From Ampullaceana balthica (lineage: Eukaryota; Mollusca; Gastropoda; Lymnaeidae), in contig CALYLW010000571.1 in the NCBI GenBank assembly GCA_944989445.1, positions 310,001-374,000 of the forward strand: a DNA stretch of 64,000 bases, given 5' to 3'. The translations under genes were made by a program, and so were the position numbers. This document shows positions 25,010 through 35,800 of the stretch, piece by piece. Each line of letters opens with the position of its first letter. Within the stretch, counting starts at the first letter, position 1. Under the pieces are notes generated by a model that ran no database searches, was not told where the DNA came from, and saw nothing but the letters and a program-made list of their open reading frames with translations.

Positions 25010-26400
25010 GTTGTTTTCCCCTCCTAATGTAAATTTTTATTACGTGTTCAAGTTAACCAAGACATCAGTTAGACACTTGTTAATAAAAAGCGTTATAATT
25101 TTTAAAATCGTTATTTAAAGGCAAAATGTGTTATTTTTTATGTACTATTCACACCCCCCCCACCAAATAATAAGATAAACAAAAGCAAACAAAAATTACA
25201 TTACACATATTATTATTTTAATAAGGGCTAATGCAAATTTTCGATCATAATATTTTTAAAAATGTATAACTGCAAAGGAAATAGAACATTAGCAATACTT
25301 TAATTAAACTTCAATTAATTCGAATTGCTTGCTATTTGCGAGTAAAAGTAAATGACAGAAAACTACTGCCGACACGTCATTGATTGTGCAGACGTTTGCT
25401 CTAAATGAAGTTGAATATAATGAAAAAACTCTAGGAAAAGGCTGTCCCATTGTATAATAATTTTTTTCATTTCAGTGTCCCTGCGTGTGTCTATAAAAAT
25501 GTTACATTAAATTGAATTTTATTATTTTTCGATTTCATGAAATCGGAAGAAACGTATTCTCCGTAAATTTTTTTTGAAGTTTGCAAAACTAGCCTTTCTG
25601 TTTCTTAAACTCCACGTACTTTTTTTTAATTCTTCCTTTTAATCGTTTCACCCAGTTCTATCAGTAACCACGATGGCACCTTTGATGTACACTGAACCGT
25701 GTCTTGTCGTATATGGAATCAGTGAAGGTATTCTTCTCGTACAGTTAGCAGGGTGAATGCCCATATCTGGCGTGTTTCGCGTCAAGATAAAAGACAATCG
25801 TCTTTTAAAGGCATAAAGAGATGTAGGACTCCACTCAGAGCCTTAGTGAGGTGGGGACGTTGGGAAACATAGGTACAGAGGCCCCATATTTAGGATTACA
25901 CCTCTACAGTATACTAAGTGAGCAGGGGTAAGATATTAATTTAACGAGGGATGTGCCAACGTTATAGCTTTCTCTGGACGCAAAAATATCCTAGCACCGC
26001 CCCTGACTGCACGGACCGTGGCCATGACCTGAAGTAACCCCCCTTTTTCATCGCGGCAAAACTCAATACATCTATAAATAAACGGTTCACATATCCGCGT
26101 ATCTGGCTTGGTTACTTTGTTGTGGTAAATCAAAAGTTAACATTAATAACAATAGGAAAAAACAACAACCTTGTAAATGGCTAGACCTTTATTTGCGAGA
26201 TTTTGTGATCAGGTAACGAGGTGCGAATCGTTTATAAAATGAAGTGTTTATGAAACGAAAACTTTGAACGGAAATACCAATAGATTGTAAATGAAGGTGT
26301 TCGCTGTAGAGTAGGGAGAACGACATGTGAATGGAAGGGCTGATAAAATATAGTTGTTGATTGTTTTCTTGGTGTATGGTGGAATTGTCTATACAGCTTT
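25010..26400. other. AT-rich non-coding stretch with one possible transposon end
   Basis: No gene found. Read on the minus strand, the sequence around 25975-26010 begins CAGGGGCGGTGCTAGGATAT, which resembles the terminal inverted repeat style of DNA transposons, but I find no matching second end. Confidence 0.4.
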
Positions 26401-26408
26401 ATGACATA

Positions 26409-26702
26409 TTTTTGTTACATGATCTCTACATGCTGCCCACGGAACTCATGTTTTTATTACATGATCTCTACATGTTGCCCACGGAACTCATGTTTTTGTT
26501 ACATGATCTCTACATGCTGCCCACGGAACTCTTGTTTTTGTTACATGATCTCTACATGCTGCCCACGGAACTCTTGTTTTTGTTACATGATCTCTACATG
26601 CTGCCCACGGAACTCATGTTTTTGTTACATGATCTCTACATGCTGCCCACGGAACTCATGTTTTTGTTACATGATCTCTACATGCTGCCCACGGAACTCT
26701 TT
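26409..26702. repeat. 42-bp minisatellite, seven units
   Basis: The unit is TTTTTGTTACATGATCTCTA, then CATGCTGCCCACGGAACTCATG, repeated seven times with one or two changes per unit. As 42 is a multiple of 3, two plus-strand frames stay open (122 and 107 codons) with a 14-residue repeat. There is no independent evidence of coding. Confidence 0.9.
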
Positions 26703-26709
26703 CACCATT

Positions 26710-27690
26710 TTAAAATATTTATAAATTAATAACCATATCATATTTTTATTTCAAAATATGTAAAGTCGCTATGTATAATTTTTTAAAGTATATTTTTATG
26801 AAGAATTACATCTATTTACTTCTCAGATCAGCGTTCAATGCATCCGCTATACAAGAATTTAATGAACATGAATATGTTGAATGTAGTTTTATTAATTTTT
26901 ATGTTATACATTACAGACGAACTTTCTATATAAAGATTATTGCGTCCTACCTTCATTATTAAATGTAATGGTATTAATGGTACATTCGATTGGTATGTTG
27001 GGGAAAGTCAAGCAGCGTTCACAGGCCATGGCAAATGGCACAATGCCTGGCCGCCTTTACTTTCTCCCTTTGGTGAATCAAACGTGAACATTTAAACTAT
27101 CTGTTGACCTGGATGGTCTGCTAAATTTTGATAGAATTATTTGTTCCATTTGGTTAAGGCTGTGTAAGCTATTTGATTTCTTATTACTGTAACACATGAT
27201 CAAATAAAATAATAAACTTTTTTTAAAAAGAAAAAAAGGCGTTGCGACCTTATCTTATCAATCTTATCTTTTATATTATATACGCTCATGCTTTAAAGGA
27301 GAGTATTGCTTCTTAAAGGGGAATACATGATGATGCAGGTAAACATCGCTTGGCTGATATAAACACCACCACAAACACATATTTATTTATTTATATATTT
27401 GTTTTCGGTAATTCAAAATGAAGTACGTCATTTACACGAGCTCCAGGGTCTAAAGATCATGATGGGATGTCCGAAAACGAGTGGCCATGAGATGAAGATT
27501 GTGCATAACATGGGATGACCGCGTCCGATTGACCGTGACTGTCTCCCATAACTCAAGCCACCTTTCAGCCTCGTGTGCAGCGTATGGTTGTGTTTTTACT
27601 GCTCGAGTATTCAACAGGTAGCACCCCCTCCGTTCCCTGCGACACACCAGCTTTCCGCTACCACCCTTCACTATTACTTGTGTCACTTGT
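26710..27690. other. Non-coding stretch
   Basis: No gene supported. Short frames here have no family resemblance. Confidence 0.5.
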
Positions 27691-27695
27691 CTGCG

Positions 27696-27700
<5 letters not shown>

Positions 27701-27740
<40 letters not shown>

Positions 27741-27813
27741 CTCTCTCTCTCTCTCTCCTCCCTCCCCTCTCCCTCTCTCTCCCTCTCTCTCTCTTCTCTC
27801 TCTCTCTCTCTCC

Positions 27814-27844
<31 letters not shown>

Positions 27845-27845
27845 A
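27701..27845. repeat. (CT)n microsatellite, 145 bp, interrupted
   Basis: CT dinucleotides with occasional TCC/CCC/TTC interruptions. The Ser/Leu-rich and Arg/Glu-rich frames across it on either strand are artefacts of the repeat. Confidence 0.95.
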
Positions 27846-27859
27846 TATTCATTTTGAAT

Positions 27860-28230
27860 CCTGTTTGCTGGCCCTGAACTGTCACATTGATGGGACTAAG
27901 TAAATTACTGTCTTTTTCCGGCCCCATGAGCAGTCACATTTTCATGGGACCTATTCTACAACAACTTCTTACCTGGCCCAGTGTGATCACCTCAATTGGG
28001 ACTAATTCAACAACCGTCTGTCAGCTTGACCTGAATGGTCACAATGACGATGGGACTAAATAAACAAGTCGTTTAGCTAGCCCTGAATGGCAACATTTAT
28101 ATGGCTAGTTAAAAACCAATCTATTAGCTAGCCCTGAATTTCCACATTGATGGTGCTAATTTAAAAAAATCGTCAGCTTTTGCTGACACTAAATTGTCAC
28201 ATTGATGTGGCTATTAAAAATTAGTTTTTA
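27860..28230. repeat. Degenerate 52-57 bp tandem repeat
   Basis: About seven diverged units share the pattern GGCCCTGAAnnGTCACATTGATGG-GACTAA (for example near 27880, 27933, 28037, 28140, 28194). It begins directly after the CT microsatellite. Confidence 0.65.
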
Positions 28231-28329
28231 ACTGGACACACATCACTTAGTGTATCAAAGAAAAACTCCAGTAATTACACGTGACTATGCTAAGGAAAAA
28301 CGATTACATCCCAAAGCATACGTCCAGTA

Positions 28330-28774
28330 TCAATATACATAATTTGAATCTCTGTCACGTCTCTAGTGTCTGTACGTGAAGCTATTAATTTTAGAAAGTA
28401 GCGCACCAAATTTCTGCACCAATGCATCAAAAGGTGTGCAAATTTAAGATGAGCTGTAAAAAAATATTATATGACGTCATTGTTTTAGCTCATATTTTAA
28501 TTTTGGAAAAGGGAACAATGTAAAAAGAGGATTTGATGATGGTTAATTATAAAATTAAAAAAAGAGGGGGCGCCGTAGGCGCCCTACCACCCCTATTATA
28601 AAATACTTTGTGTACATTCCAGAAAGTTTAATATTTCGTATTTATCAAACAAGGACAGGTTAGTTGGGCTTTTGAAAAAGGTGGGCGCCGTAGGCGCCCT
28701 AAAAAATGTGCATTTTTTTCAAAATAAATAGATTTCAGCAGAAAACTTCCGTCATTTTTGACGGGTAATACACT
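28330..28774 (+). mobile_element. Non-autonomous Helitron, both ends visible
   Basis: The 5' end is TCAATATACATAATT with an A before it. The 3' end is a hairpin (CCGTCA-TTTT-TGACGG) followed by a short spacer and CTAG at 28771-28774, then T. This matches Helitron insertion between A and T. The interior has two GGGCGCCGTAGGCGCCC-type palindromes around 28565 and 28685. It shares long stretches with the larger Helitron at 43744-46906: a segment with TTATAAAATACTTTGTGTAC near the 3' end, and one with ATATTATATGACG before TTGTTTTAGCT. It has no coding capacity. Confidence 0.7.
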
Positions 28775-28950
28775 AGTATTCCTTTATTTTTAAGTGACAT
28801 TTTTAATTAATGAGCATTGTTAAGCAAAAAAGCCAAAGGGGAAGAAATATCACCATTGCACAACGATATTACATGTTTCATAAATGTCTGACAATGATAA
28901 TAAATTAATTATCAATGCTAAATTTTTATTAAGATATACAAATGATTATC

Positions 28951-28951
<1 letters not shown>

Positions 28952-29005
<54 letters not shown>

Positions 29006-29037
29006 ATATATGTATATATATTTATTTATATATATAA
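28952..29037. repeat. (TA)n microsatellite
   Basis: About 85 bp of nearly pure TA with a few TTT/TGT interruptions. Confidence 0.95.
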
Positions 29038-29811
29038 TATAACATCACGAGGATTTCTTACGACACAAGTTTTAGCTGGTATGCGAAACTGCGGCCCTTA
29101 TTCCGTACCCTGTCCAACTTCGCCCTTAGCAATACCCGGCCTCTCTCGACCCCACTGCACCCACCCCCTCTCCTTAAACGTTGCTCAGGGTGTCAACTTA
29201 ACCAGTACTGTTACAATCTTTCCAAATTCTGGGGGCAAAAAAAAAGGAACAAAAATAGTTATCTTTAAAGAAATGAAAAGTGAGACGGGAAGGTAAAAAA
29301 TTGAGTCCACCATGAGTGAAGTCTGTCTGCTCTGTTGTCATGGCCGTTCGTCACTAATGTTACCTTGTGTCGGTATCAACAACCTACCCTCCCTCCCCAA
29401 CCACCACCGACCCCGTCATCTCGGTATCTCATTCACCGATATTATATCCCACTCGAGTGAGGACTTTTTTTTATTGCCGCGCCCCCCCCCCACAAGCTTT
29501 CGTCCAATTGTCCAGGACACCCCTCGTTGACATCCAGTGTTATTTGTAACAAGAAACCAGCAGACGGGACCGCGGTTTGCGGAATGTCAATGGACTTTAG
29601 AGTAGTTGATAAATAGTCAGTTCTAGTTATCAGGTTGTTTAATTTCTTCCGTCTCTCGACGAAGAACTTCAAGAACATTAGACTTTACAGTAGCAGTATT
29701 AGCAGTAGGAAGACCTTAGTGACTTAGTGAAATAAGCTTTGAAAAAAAACACTGATTTTATTTACTTTTTTAAAAGACTTATTTATATATTCAAAGATTT
29801 ATATTTACGAA
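29038..29811 (+). promoter_or_regulatory. Upstream region and probable 5' UTR of the Reeler-like gene
   Basis: This lies between the TA microsatellite and the start codon at 29812. It is mixed in composition with a C-rich patch near 29480-29500 and becomes AT-rich just before the ATG. TATA-like strings occur close to the ATG but none can be assigned as the promoter. The transcription start is not determined. Short frames here show no family resemblance. Confidence 0.35.
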
Positions 29812-29875
29812 ATGAAGAGCTTAATATCAGTGCTGTTATATGTGTTGCTAGTGGTCGCTGGGATTGTCCATGCAG
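29812..29875 (+). CDS. Exon 1: signal peptide of the mosaic secreted protein
   Basis: Starts with ATG and encodes MKSLISVLLYVLLVVAGIVH followed by A. This is a short basic start, a long hydrophobic core and a small residue at the expected cleavage point (about residue 21). It ends with one base of the next codon before GTAAG. Intron 1, at 7.2 kb, is the longest and holds the hAT element and the LINE end. A signal-peptide exon separated by a long first intron is common in animal secreted-protein genes. Confidence 0.8.
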
Positions 29876-32800
29876 GTAAGCAGGGAAGATTTCTGGTTTG
29901 ATATTTTACTTACCTTATAGGGATATTCGAACGGCAGTTCGTATATCATCAAGCTATCGGCTGAATGTATCAAATAGAACTGTGGTTAATTCTGGCACTG
30001 AAACCATTGCTTTTAGCATAAATTTTTTTTTAAAAAGATGCTCTTAGGAAAACATATATCGTTTTTAAGGAGAGTGTCAGTTTTCTGTGTGTAAAATTGA
30101 GTTGCACACCAGCACCCACGCGTTGTTTAGTCGTCTTTTGGTTAGTTCCTCAAACATGTACACAGTTTGTAGACTCGACTCTTGTAATTTTGGGTTGTTC
30201 CTCAATCATGTACACCAGTGGCTCCTAAACTTTTTTTTTAAAAGTTAATGACTTGGATGAACTTGATGAGATTTTATGATTCTATTTATGTCCGGCTCAA
30301 TGTTTGTGAGTAGCAACCGCAAATCCCCACGAGCACTTATTTCTAGCCGGTTTCTTTTGTTTGTGATGAGGTTCATAACGGCACTGAATCCACGTTCCAG
30401 CAAATAGAAAGAAGGGAAAGCAATCAACAACTTCTGTACAATAACCCATAATGCAGGATATAAAACTGGGATCTCTTTTTGTAACCAGAATTTGTGGTAT
30501 CCTAGTTCAAACATTGGTTTAATTTCTTCATTTGTGGATAATTCAATAAGTTGCTCCTGTATTAGTATGGATTCATCTATGTCTGGGATCTGAGTTTGTC
30601 CCCGAGCAAAAGGGTTTAACACCCTGTTGGCAATATCCATGTGAAGAATGTCTTCAAATCTTTGGTTCAGGTCTGCATGAAGAGCCGTTAAGTGTTGACA
30701 GTAGGCTAGCAAGTCTTCACCTCTATTTTGCAATTTCGAAAGAATTTTACAAAAAATTATATCATGTAGGCTAGGTAAATTTTTGAGTTAAATAAAATTT
30801 GTCTTAAATCATTGTCTTTGCCTTCCAGGAATTCCAGCACTGAATCAAAGAGAGAATAAAATCGATTTAAACATGCACTTTTAGATAACCAACGTACTTA
30901 TGTGTGAAGTAGTAAACGATTATAGTCTTCATCATTTTCCAAACAAAGTTTAGCAAATAATCTCTCATTGAAGGCATTCCTTTTGATTTTATTAACTGCT
31001 CTAATGACATAATCTAGTGATCCATGCAAACTTTAACTAAGATTTTTTGCAAATAAATGATGTCGATAAATGACACAATGCACTGAACATACATTTGGTA
31101 CAGCCTGTGTTAAGTATGCCAGAAAGCCTCGGTATCTTCCTACCATTGCCGGAGCATCGTCAGTAGCAACAGAAATGATATTAGTCAAAGGTATAGCTTT
31201 TTCATCGAAAAATCTTTTTAATTCAGTAAATAAAGTTTCACCTTTCGTATCGGTTTCCAAAAATTTAGCAAACAACAGTTCTTGGAAAAAATTTTCTTCT
31301 TTTACAAATCTTACATAAGCTAAAAGTAAAGCCTCGTTTCCTGGTAAAGTGGAATTGTCAAGCTATAGAGAAAATTCAGATGTTTTAAGTACTCGCATGA
31401 AGAATTTTCAACGCACTGAGGGATTTCGTTAATCCTTCTTTGGACTGAATTATTGCTCAGTGGAATTCTTTTTGTGATGTCGAAAACTGGTTTGTGCAAC
31501 ACAGTGCTTATCACCTCACTTACAGCTGGTAAAATAAGTTCTTCACAAATCGTGTCTGGCTTTCCAGACTTTGCAATCAATCAATCAATATACATAATAT
31601 GCAATCTCTGTCACGTCTGTCTGTCATGTCCGTCCGTGACGCTACTAATTTTAGAAAGCAGCGCACCAAATTACTTCACCAAAAAAGAACTCTTTTGGAA
31701 CGGCCGCATAAAATTGTTGAATAGGGAAATAAATTAATATAATAAAAATAAATAAAATAAATGAAAGTTCAGTATTACGTTATTTTTTAATCTGATGTGT
31801 ATTTATTTTGAAGATTTCCGTCATTTTTGTCCCCATATCAGTAGTCCATTGTCATCTCGCTTAAATGTTGTCACCATGAATTGAAAACACCATTACTTCA
31901 ACAATTCATGGTGACAACATTTAAGCGAGATGACAATGGACATTTTTTCAAGCAGTCAAAGAAAAATATATTGTAAAACACCATTACTTCAACAAATATT
32001 TTTCTTTGACTGCTTGAAAAAATGTTAAATATTAATCTTTTTTTATCTCTATGGATTGTCATTAAATGTTCCTTAAGCTTGGGAGGTTTCATATAATCAT
32101 TCGACAAAGTTTTATTGCACAGAAGACACATGGGTAAAATACTATTTCCTTGTTATTGAAATAAAGCCATACTTCAAATATTCAACACTGTACTGTCTAC
32201 ATTTTTTCTTCGGCTCACTCATCTGTTAAAAAGTGCACAAAAATATAAGAAAAATTGTATATAAAATATTTTATTTAAAACGGTTAATTAACAATTAATT
32301 ATTACATTTTTCAATGGAATGCAGCAGTAAAACCCTTTAGGATTAGTCGTAAGGATACATATCTATTTAATTTAAAAAAACAAAACAAAAAAACTTACGA
32401 TCCCTTCCTATTTTGTCCTACTATTGTATTTTATTTTTAAAAATTAACGTTAAGGTTAATTGAAAATGTAAAACATATTGTTTTCAAAAGATATCAATTT
32501 TATTCAAATATTAAATATACTTACGTTCAAAAGTACACTAGCTGGATAACAATACACAATTCAACTGTATCAACTGTATCCAAAACTGCCAACTAACAAT
32601 ACTAAACTTCTTTTAGCCTAAGATTGTGAAAATTTGTTTATACACTTCGTATCAGCATTACGTAAAAGTAAATTGTCGATTACGCGTACGACTCTTTTAG
32701 ACTTTATATTGTAGGTTAGTTATGCATGGAGCAGCATAATTGCGATAGTCTGTCTCACACCGTGCCATGTTTGTTATTAACTTAAATAGCTCGCGCCAAC

Positions 32801-35800
32801 TAAAACTTTGATTGACGGGTAACGTGAAAATCAGCCAAAAATTCTTATTTTCAAGTATTTCTATGTTTTAATATATTAGGTTTCTAAAGCAATTTTTAAA
32901 ATGCTAATTACATTTTAAAAAATTATCATAATATATTCGACAATTTTTCAAAATATGATTTTGCTAAAGATGTTTGGTCGAAATTTGAAGAATAAAAAAG
33001 TCTTTTTGTTGACTCGATTCATGTATTTGGAATCGTCCAACATATCAAATATGGTATCAATGGAAAGCTGCATTCTTCCTGCTTTAGATAAATATAATTT
33101 CCCAACACATCAAAATTTACCCAACCCTGCAATTATCGTCCGTGTCCGTTAAAATGATTATATTTGTATGACCTACATATAGGGTTTCCGCCTTTCTGAC
33201 GCATCAAACACTCAATATACCAAGCATTTTGATTGGATACAGCTTTGGAAATATTATATTTATACTTTTGTTTCTAGGTCAAATCAATTTATTTTACTCA
33301 GGACATAAAAATCGCTACTATAGTATTCACTGTTCTTTATTTTTATTTCCGTAATAATAAAAAAGAACATAATTTTATTGTTTTTATTCTAAACATTGTG
33401 CGGACCTCCTGACGTTTTTCAGTGACCCCAAATCAATTTTAATTTTCCACGGACCCTCTGAATGGTTCCGCGGACCCTTGGGGGTCCGTAGGAACCACTT
33501 TGGGAACCACTGATGTACACAGTTTGTAGACTCGACTCTTGTAATTTTGGGTTGATTCCTCATTCACGTACACAGTTTGTAGACTCGACTCTTGTAATTT
33601 TGGGTTGATTCCTCATTCACGTACACAGTTTATAGACTCGACTCTTGTAATTTTGGGTTGATTCCTCATTCACCTACACAGTTTCTAGAATCGACCCTTG
33701 TAATTATGGGTTGGTTCCTCAATCACGTACACAGTTTGTAGACTCGACTCTTGTAATTTAAGTTATTGGCTGAAATAAATAAAATCAGTAATTAAGTTTT
33801 AAATTCTTAAAAAATATATATTTTACATCAACTAAAATATTTTATTTCTTCTCAGTTCATGTCATTAACATCCAATCCATGTTTTAGGACTTAGCCAAAC
33901 CATGACAAAAACAAACTCACACTTGAGCATCTTCCCTAGACTACCAAAAGCTTCGTTCTCTATTTAACGGTTCATATATATATATATATAGTAACCTAGT
34001 TCCATTACAGAAATGAAGATCATTTCAGGCAATATAAGCTACTGACAGTGTTTTCCTACATAGACTACACATGGTCCGGCGAGGAGTACACTAAAATGAT
34101 AATTTGAAAGGACTATTACAAATCCAAAATTAAATGCATTGTATTCAGTCAAAGGCGAAGTAAAGTTTGTGTTTAAGTGATAGGCACATATTGTATTATT
34201 GGTATGTACTGGGCGGTGGACGTAATAGCGTTCTTATGGTTCCCAAAGCATGAAATATTCGGATAGATTTTAAAAGCAATGAGCTTGAATTAGGAACGAC
34301 GATGCACGTAAAAGTTTCCGTGTACGCGCCAAGGTCCATTGACCGAGTTTTTTTCAAGAAAAGACAACTCACGTCTTAACTGCATGAAAGAGAGTCTACT
34401 GGGTTGTCTACTTTGTGCAAAGCCATATCATTTTAGATTATGACTGAATTTGATATATTATTATCAATATTTTAGTCCAGCTAAATGTAATAAGTTGTCA
34501 CGGCATCTGAGATCACGACTAATACAAAACGAGTCCGAAAATATCGATACTGATATAAGTGATCCAAGCGGTTCTTAAAGGTGCCGGATATCGAAAATCC
34601 CACAGACGAGACGAAATCTATATTTACCTTTTTAATTCGAAAGCAAATTTAGCATGACACGATCATACAAGAAATAATACAAGAATACGAACGAGACTCT
34701 TCATATTGATTACATCGTTGAACCCTCGCCGATGAACGATGGGTTCATTGCGAAGCGGTGAAGCTAAGGGCCATGGGTGTCACACAGGAACATTAAGATT
34801 TCAAATTATTACTGCACTGAGGTTCATATATAGATATCTATTTCTCCATATCCAACACTTGCTACTTAAATAATAATATATTTCGTGGAGTATTGAGGTC
34901 ACTATAAGAATGGGAAAGATTGTAAATATGTTGAAAATTGTTTAAAAATATATATTTTGGGGTAGCACAGAAAAAAAAATTTGTAAAATTAATTAAATTT
35001 TTTTAAAAGGCTGTTTCTTAAAAAAAATAAATCTAACAATAATAATTTAAATCATTATTGTAGAACTATGGTTAGTTAAGTATGACCTGGGCTTACATTT
35101 TCAGAAGAAAGAAATTCATCAAAATATAGGTAACAAAAATTAGTCTGATAATTTTAACGGGCTTACTACACTAATAATTTTCAATACGTATCTCGTGTGT
35201 ACCACTCCAACAAAAAAAAACAAAAAAAAAGAAGAAAAAGAATAGGAAAACGTCACCCATGTCCACATGGAACCCCGAAGTTAAATAACATGACTTTAGT
35301 CCATCTCCATATCTGTCTTAACTCTGAAAATTGCCCAGTTAAAAACAAGAATCTTCTTATAACCATTTCAACTTCTTGAGTGTCTTCTCTGATTACTTGG
35401 AATGAATGTGTAAAAAACGACAGAAAAAAAAACAAAAAAAAACCCCCAGACTTAATAGGAACCTGCCTGTGGTTACAAAGTTCCATAACTCTCCAACACA
35501 TTAGAGATAACCTTGTTGATATCAGTTTAGTCTCAACGAGGAATGTTGAACTTTTTAAAAATTTCCTCTAATACATGGGGTTTTCAAGTGAAATAAAAGC
35601 CAATAATGCATACAAAGATTAGCTTAATGATATATATATATATATATACTGGGAAAAAATGAAATAGCGTATCTCCTCTTATCTTATTCATTGCAGACGC
35701 TCTTCATACACATATGATTATTGAGTCCTGCGATTCTCCGTGGTTTATGACTAGACTTGAATTTTTATTAGACTTTTTAATATTGATAGTTTGATGGTTT

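Larger units (their letters stand above)
30245..32131 (-). pseudogene. hAT transposase remnant (BED zinc finger, catalytic core and hAT dimerisation region)
   Basis: Pieces in order on the minus strand: a BED-type zinc finger at about 32030-32131 (CLLCNKTLSND ... HLMTIHRDKK), a segment at 31320-31580 (ICEELILPAVSEVISTVL), a catalytic-core segment at 31033-31275 with SVATDDAPAMVGRYRG, and the C-terminal dimerisation region at 30245-30733 (FPSFYLLERGFSAVMNLI). Frames and stops break it, a nested Helitron splits it near 31585, and palindromic duplications disrupt the N-terminal part. It cannot make an intact enzyme. The family is the one domesticated elsewhere as ZBED5/SCAND3-type genes. Confidence 0.85.
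30216..33512 (-). mobile_element. hAT DNA transposon (ZBED/SCAND3-like), complete ends, dead coding region
   Basis: The left end is CAGTGGCTCCTAAACTTTTT and the right end, read inward, is CAGTGGTTCCCAAAGTGGTT, an imperfect terminal inverted repeat. Perfect 8-bp target duplications ATGTACAC flank it (30208-30215 and 33513-33520). The element is 3297 bp, including a nested Helitron and a foldback duplication. The coding strand is minus. 8-bp duplications and CAGTGG ends are characteristic of hAT elements. Confidence 0.9.
30148..33757. repeat. 53-bp minisatellite interrupted by the hAT element
   Basis: The unit starts TCCTCATTCACGTACACAGT and continues through a TGTAGACTCGACTCTTG segment to GGGTTGAT (53 bp). 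One to two units lie at 30148-30215 and about four to five at 33513-33757. The hAT element sits exactly within a unit, so the array predates the insertion. It lies in intron 1. Confidence 0.85.

Noticed and set aside
26361..26729. Two overlapping frames with 14-residue repeats
   Set aside because: Produced by the 42-bp repeat, whose length is a multiple of three. Two frames are open at once.
27573..27927. Ser/Leu-rich and Arg/Glu-rich frames of 89-100 codons
   Set aside because: They are translations of the CT microsatellite and its complement.
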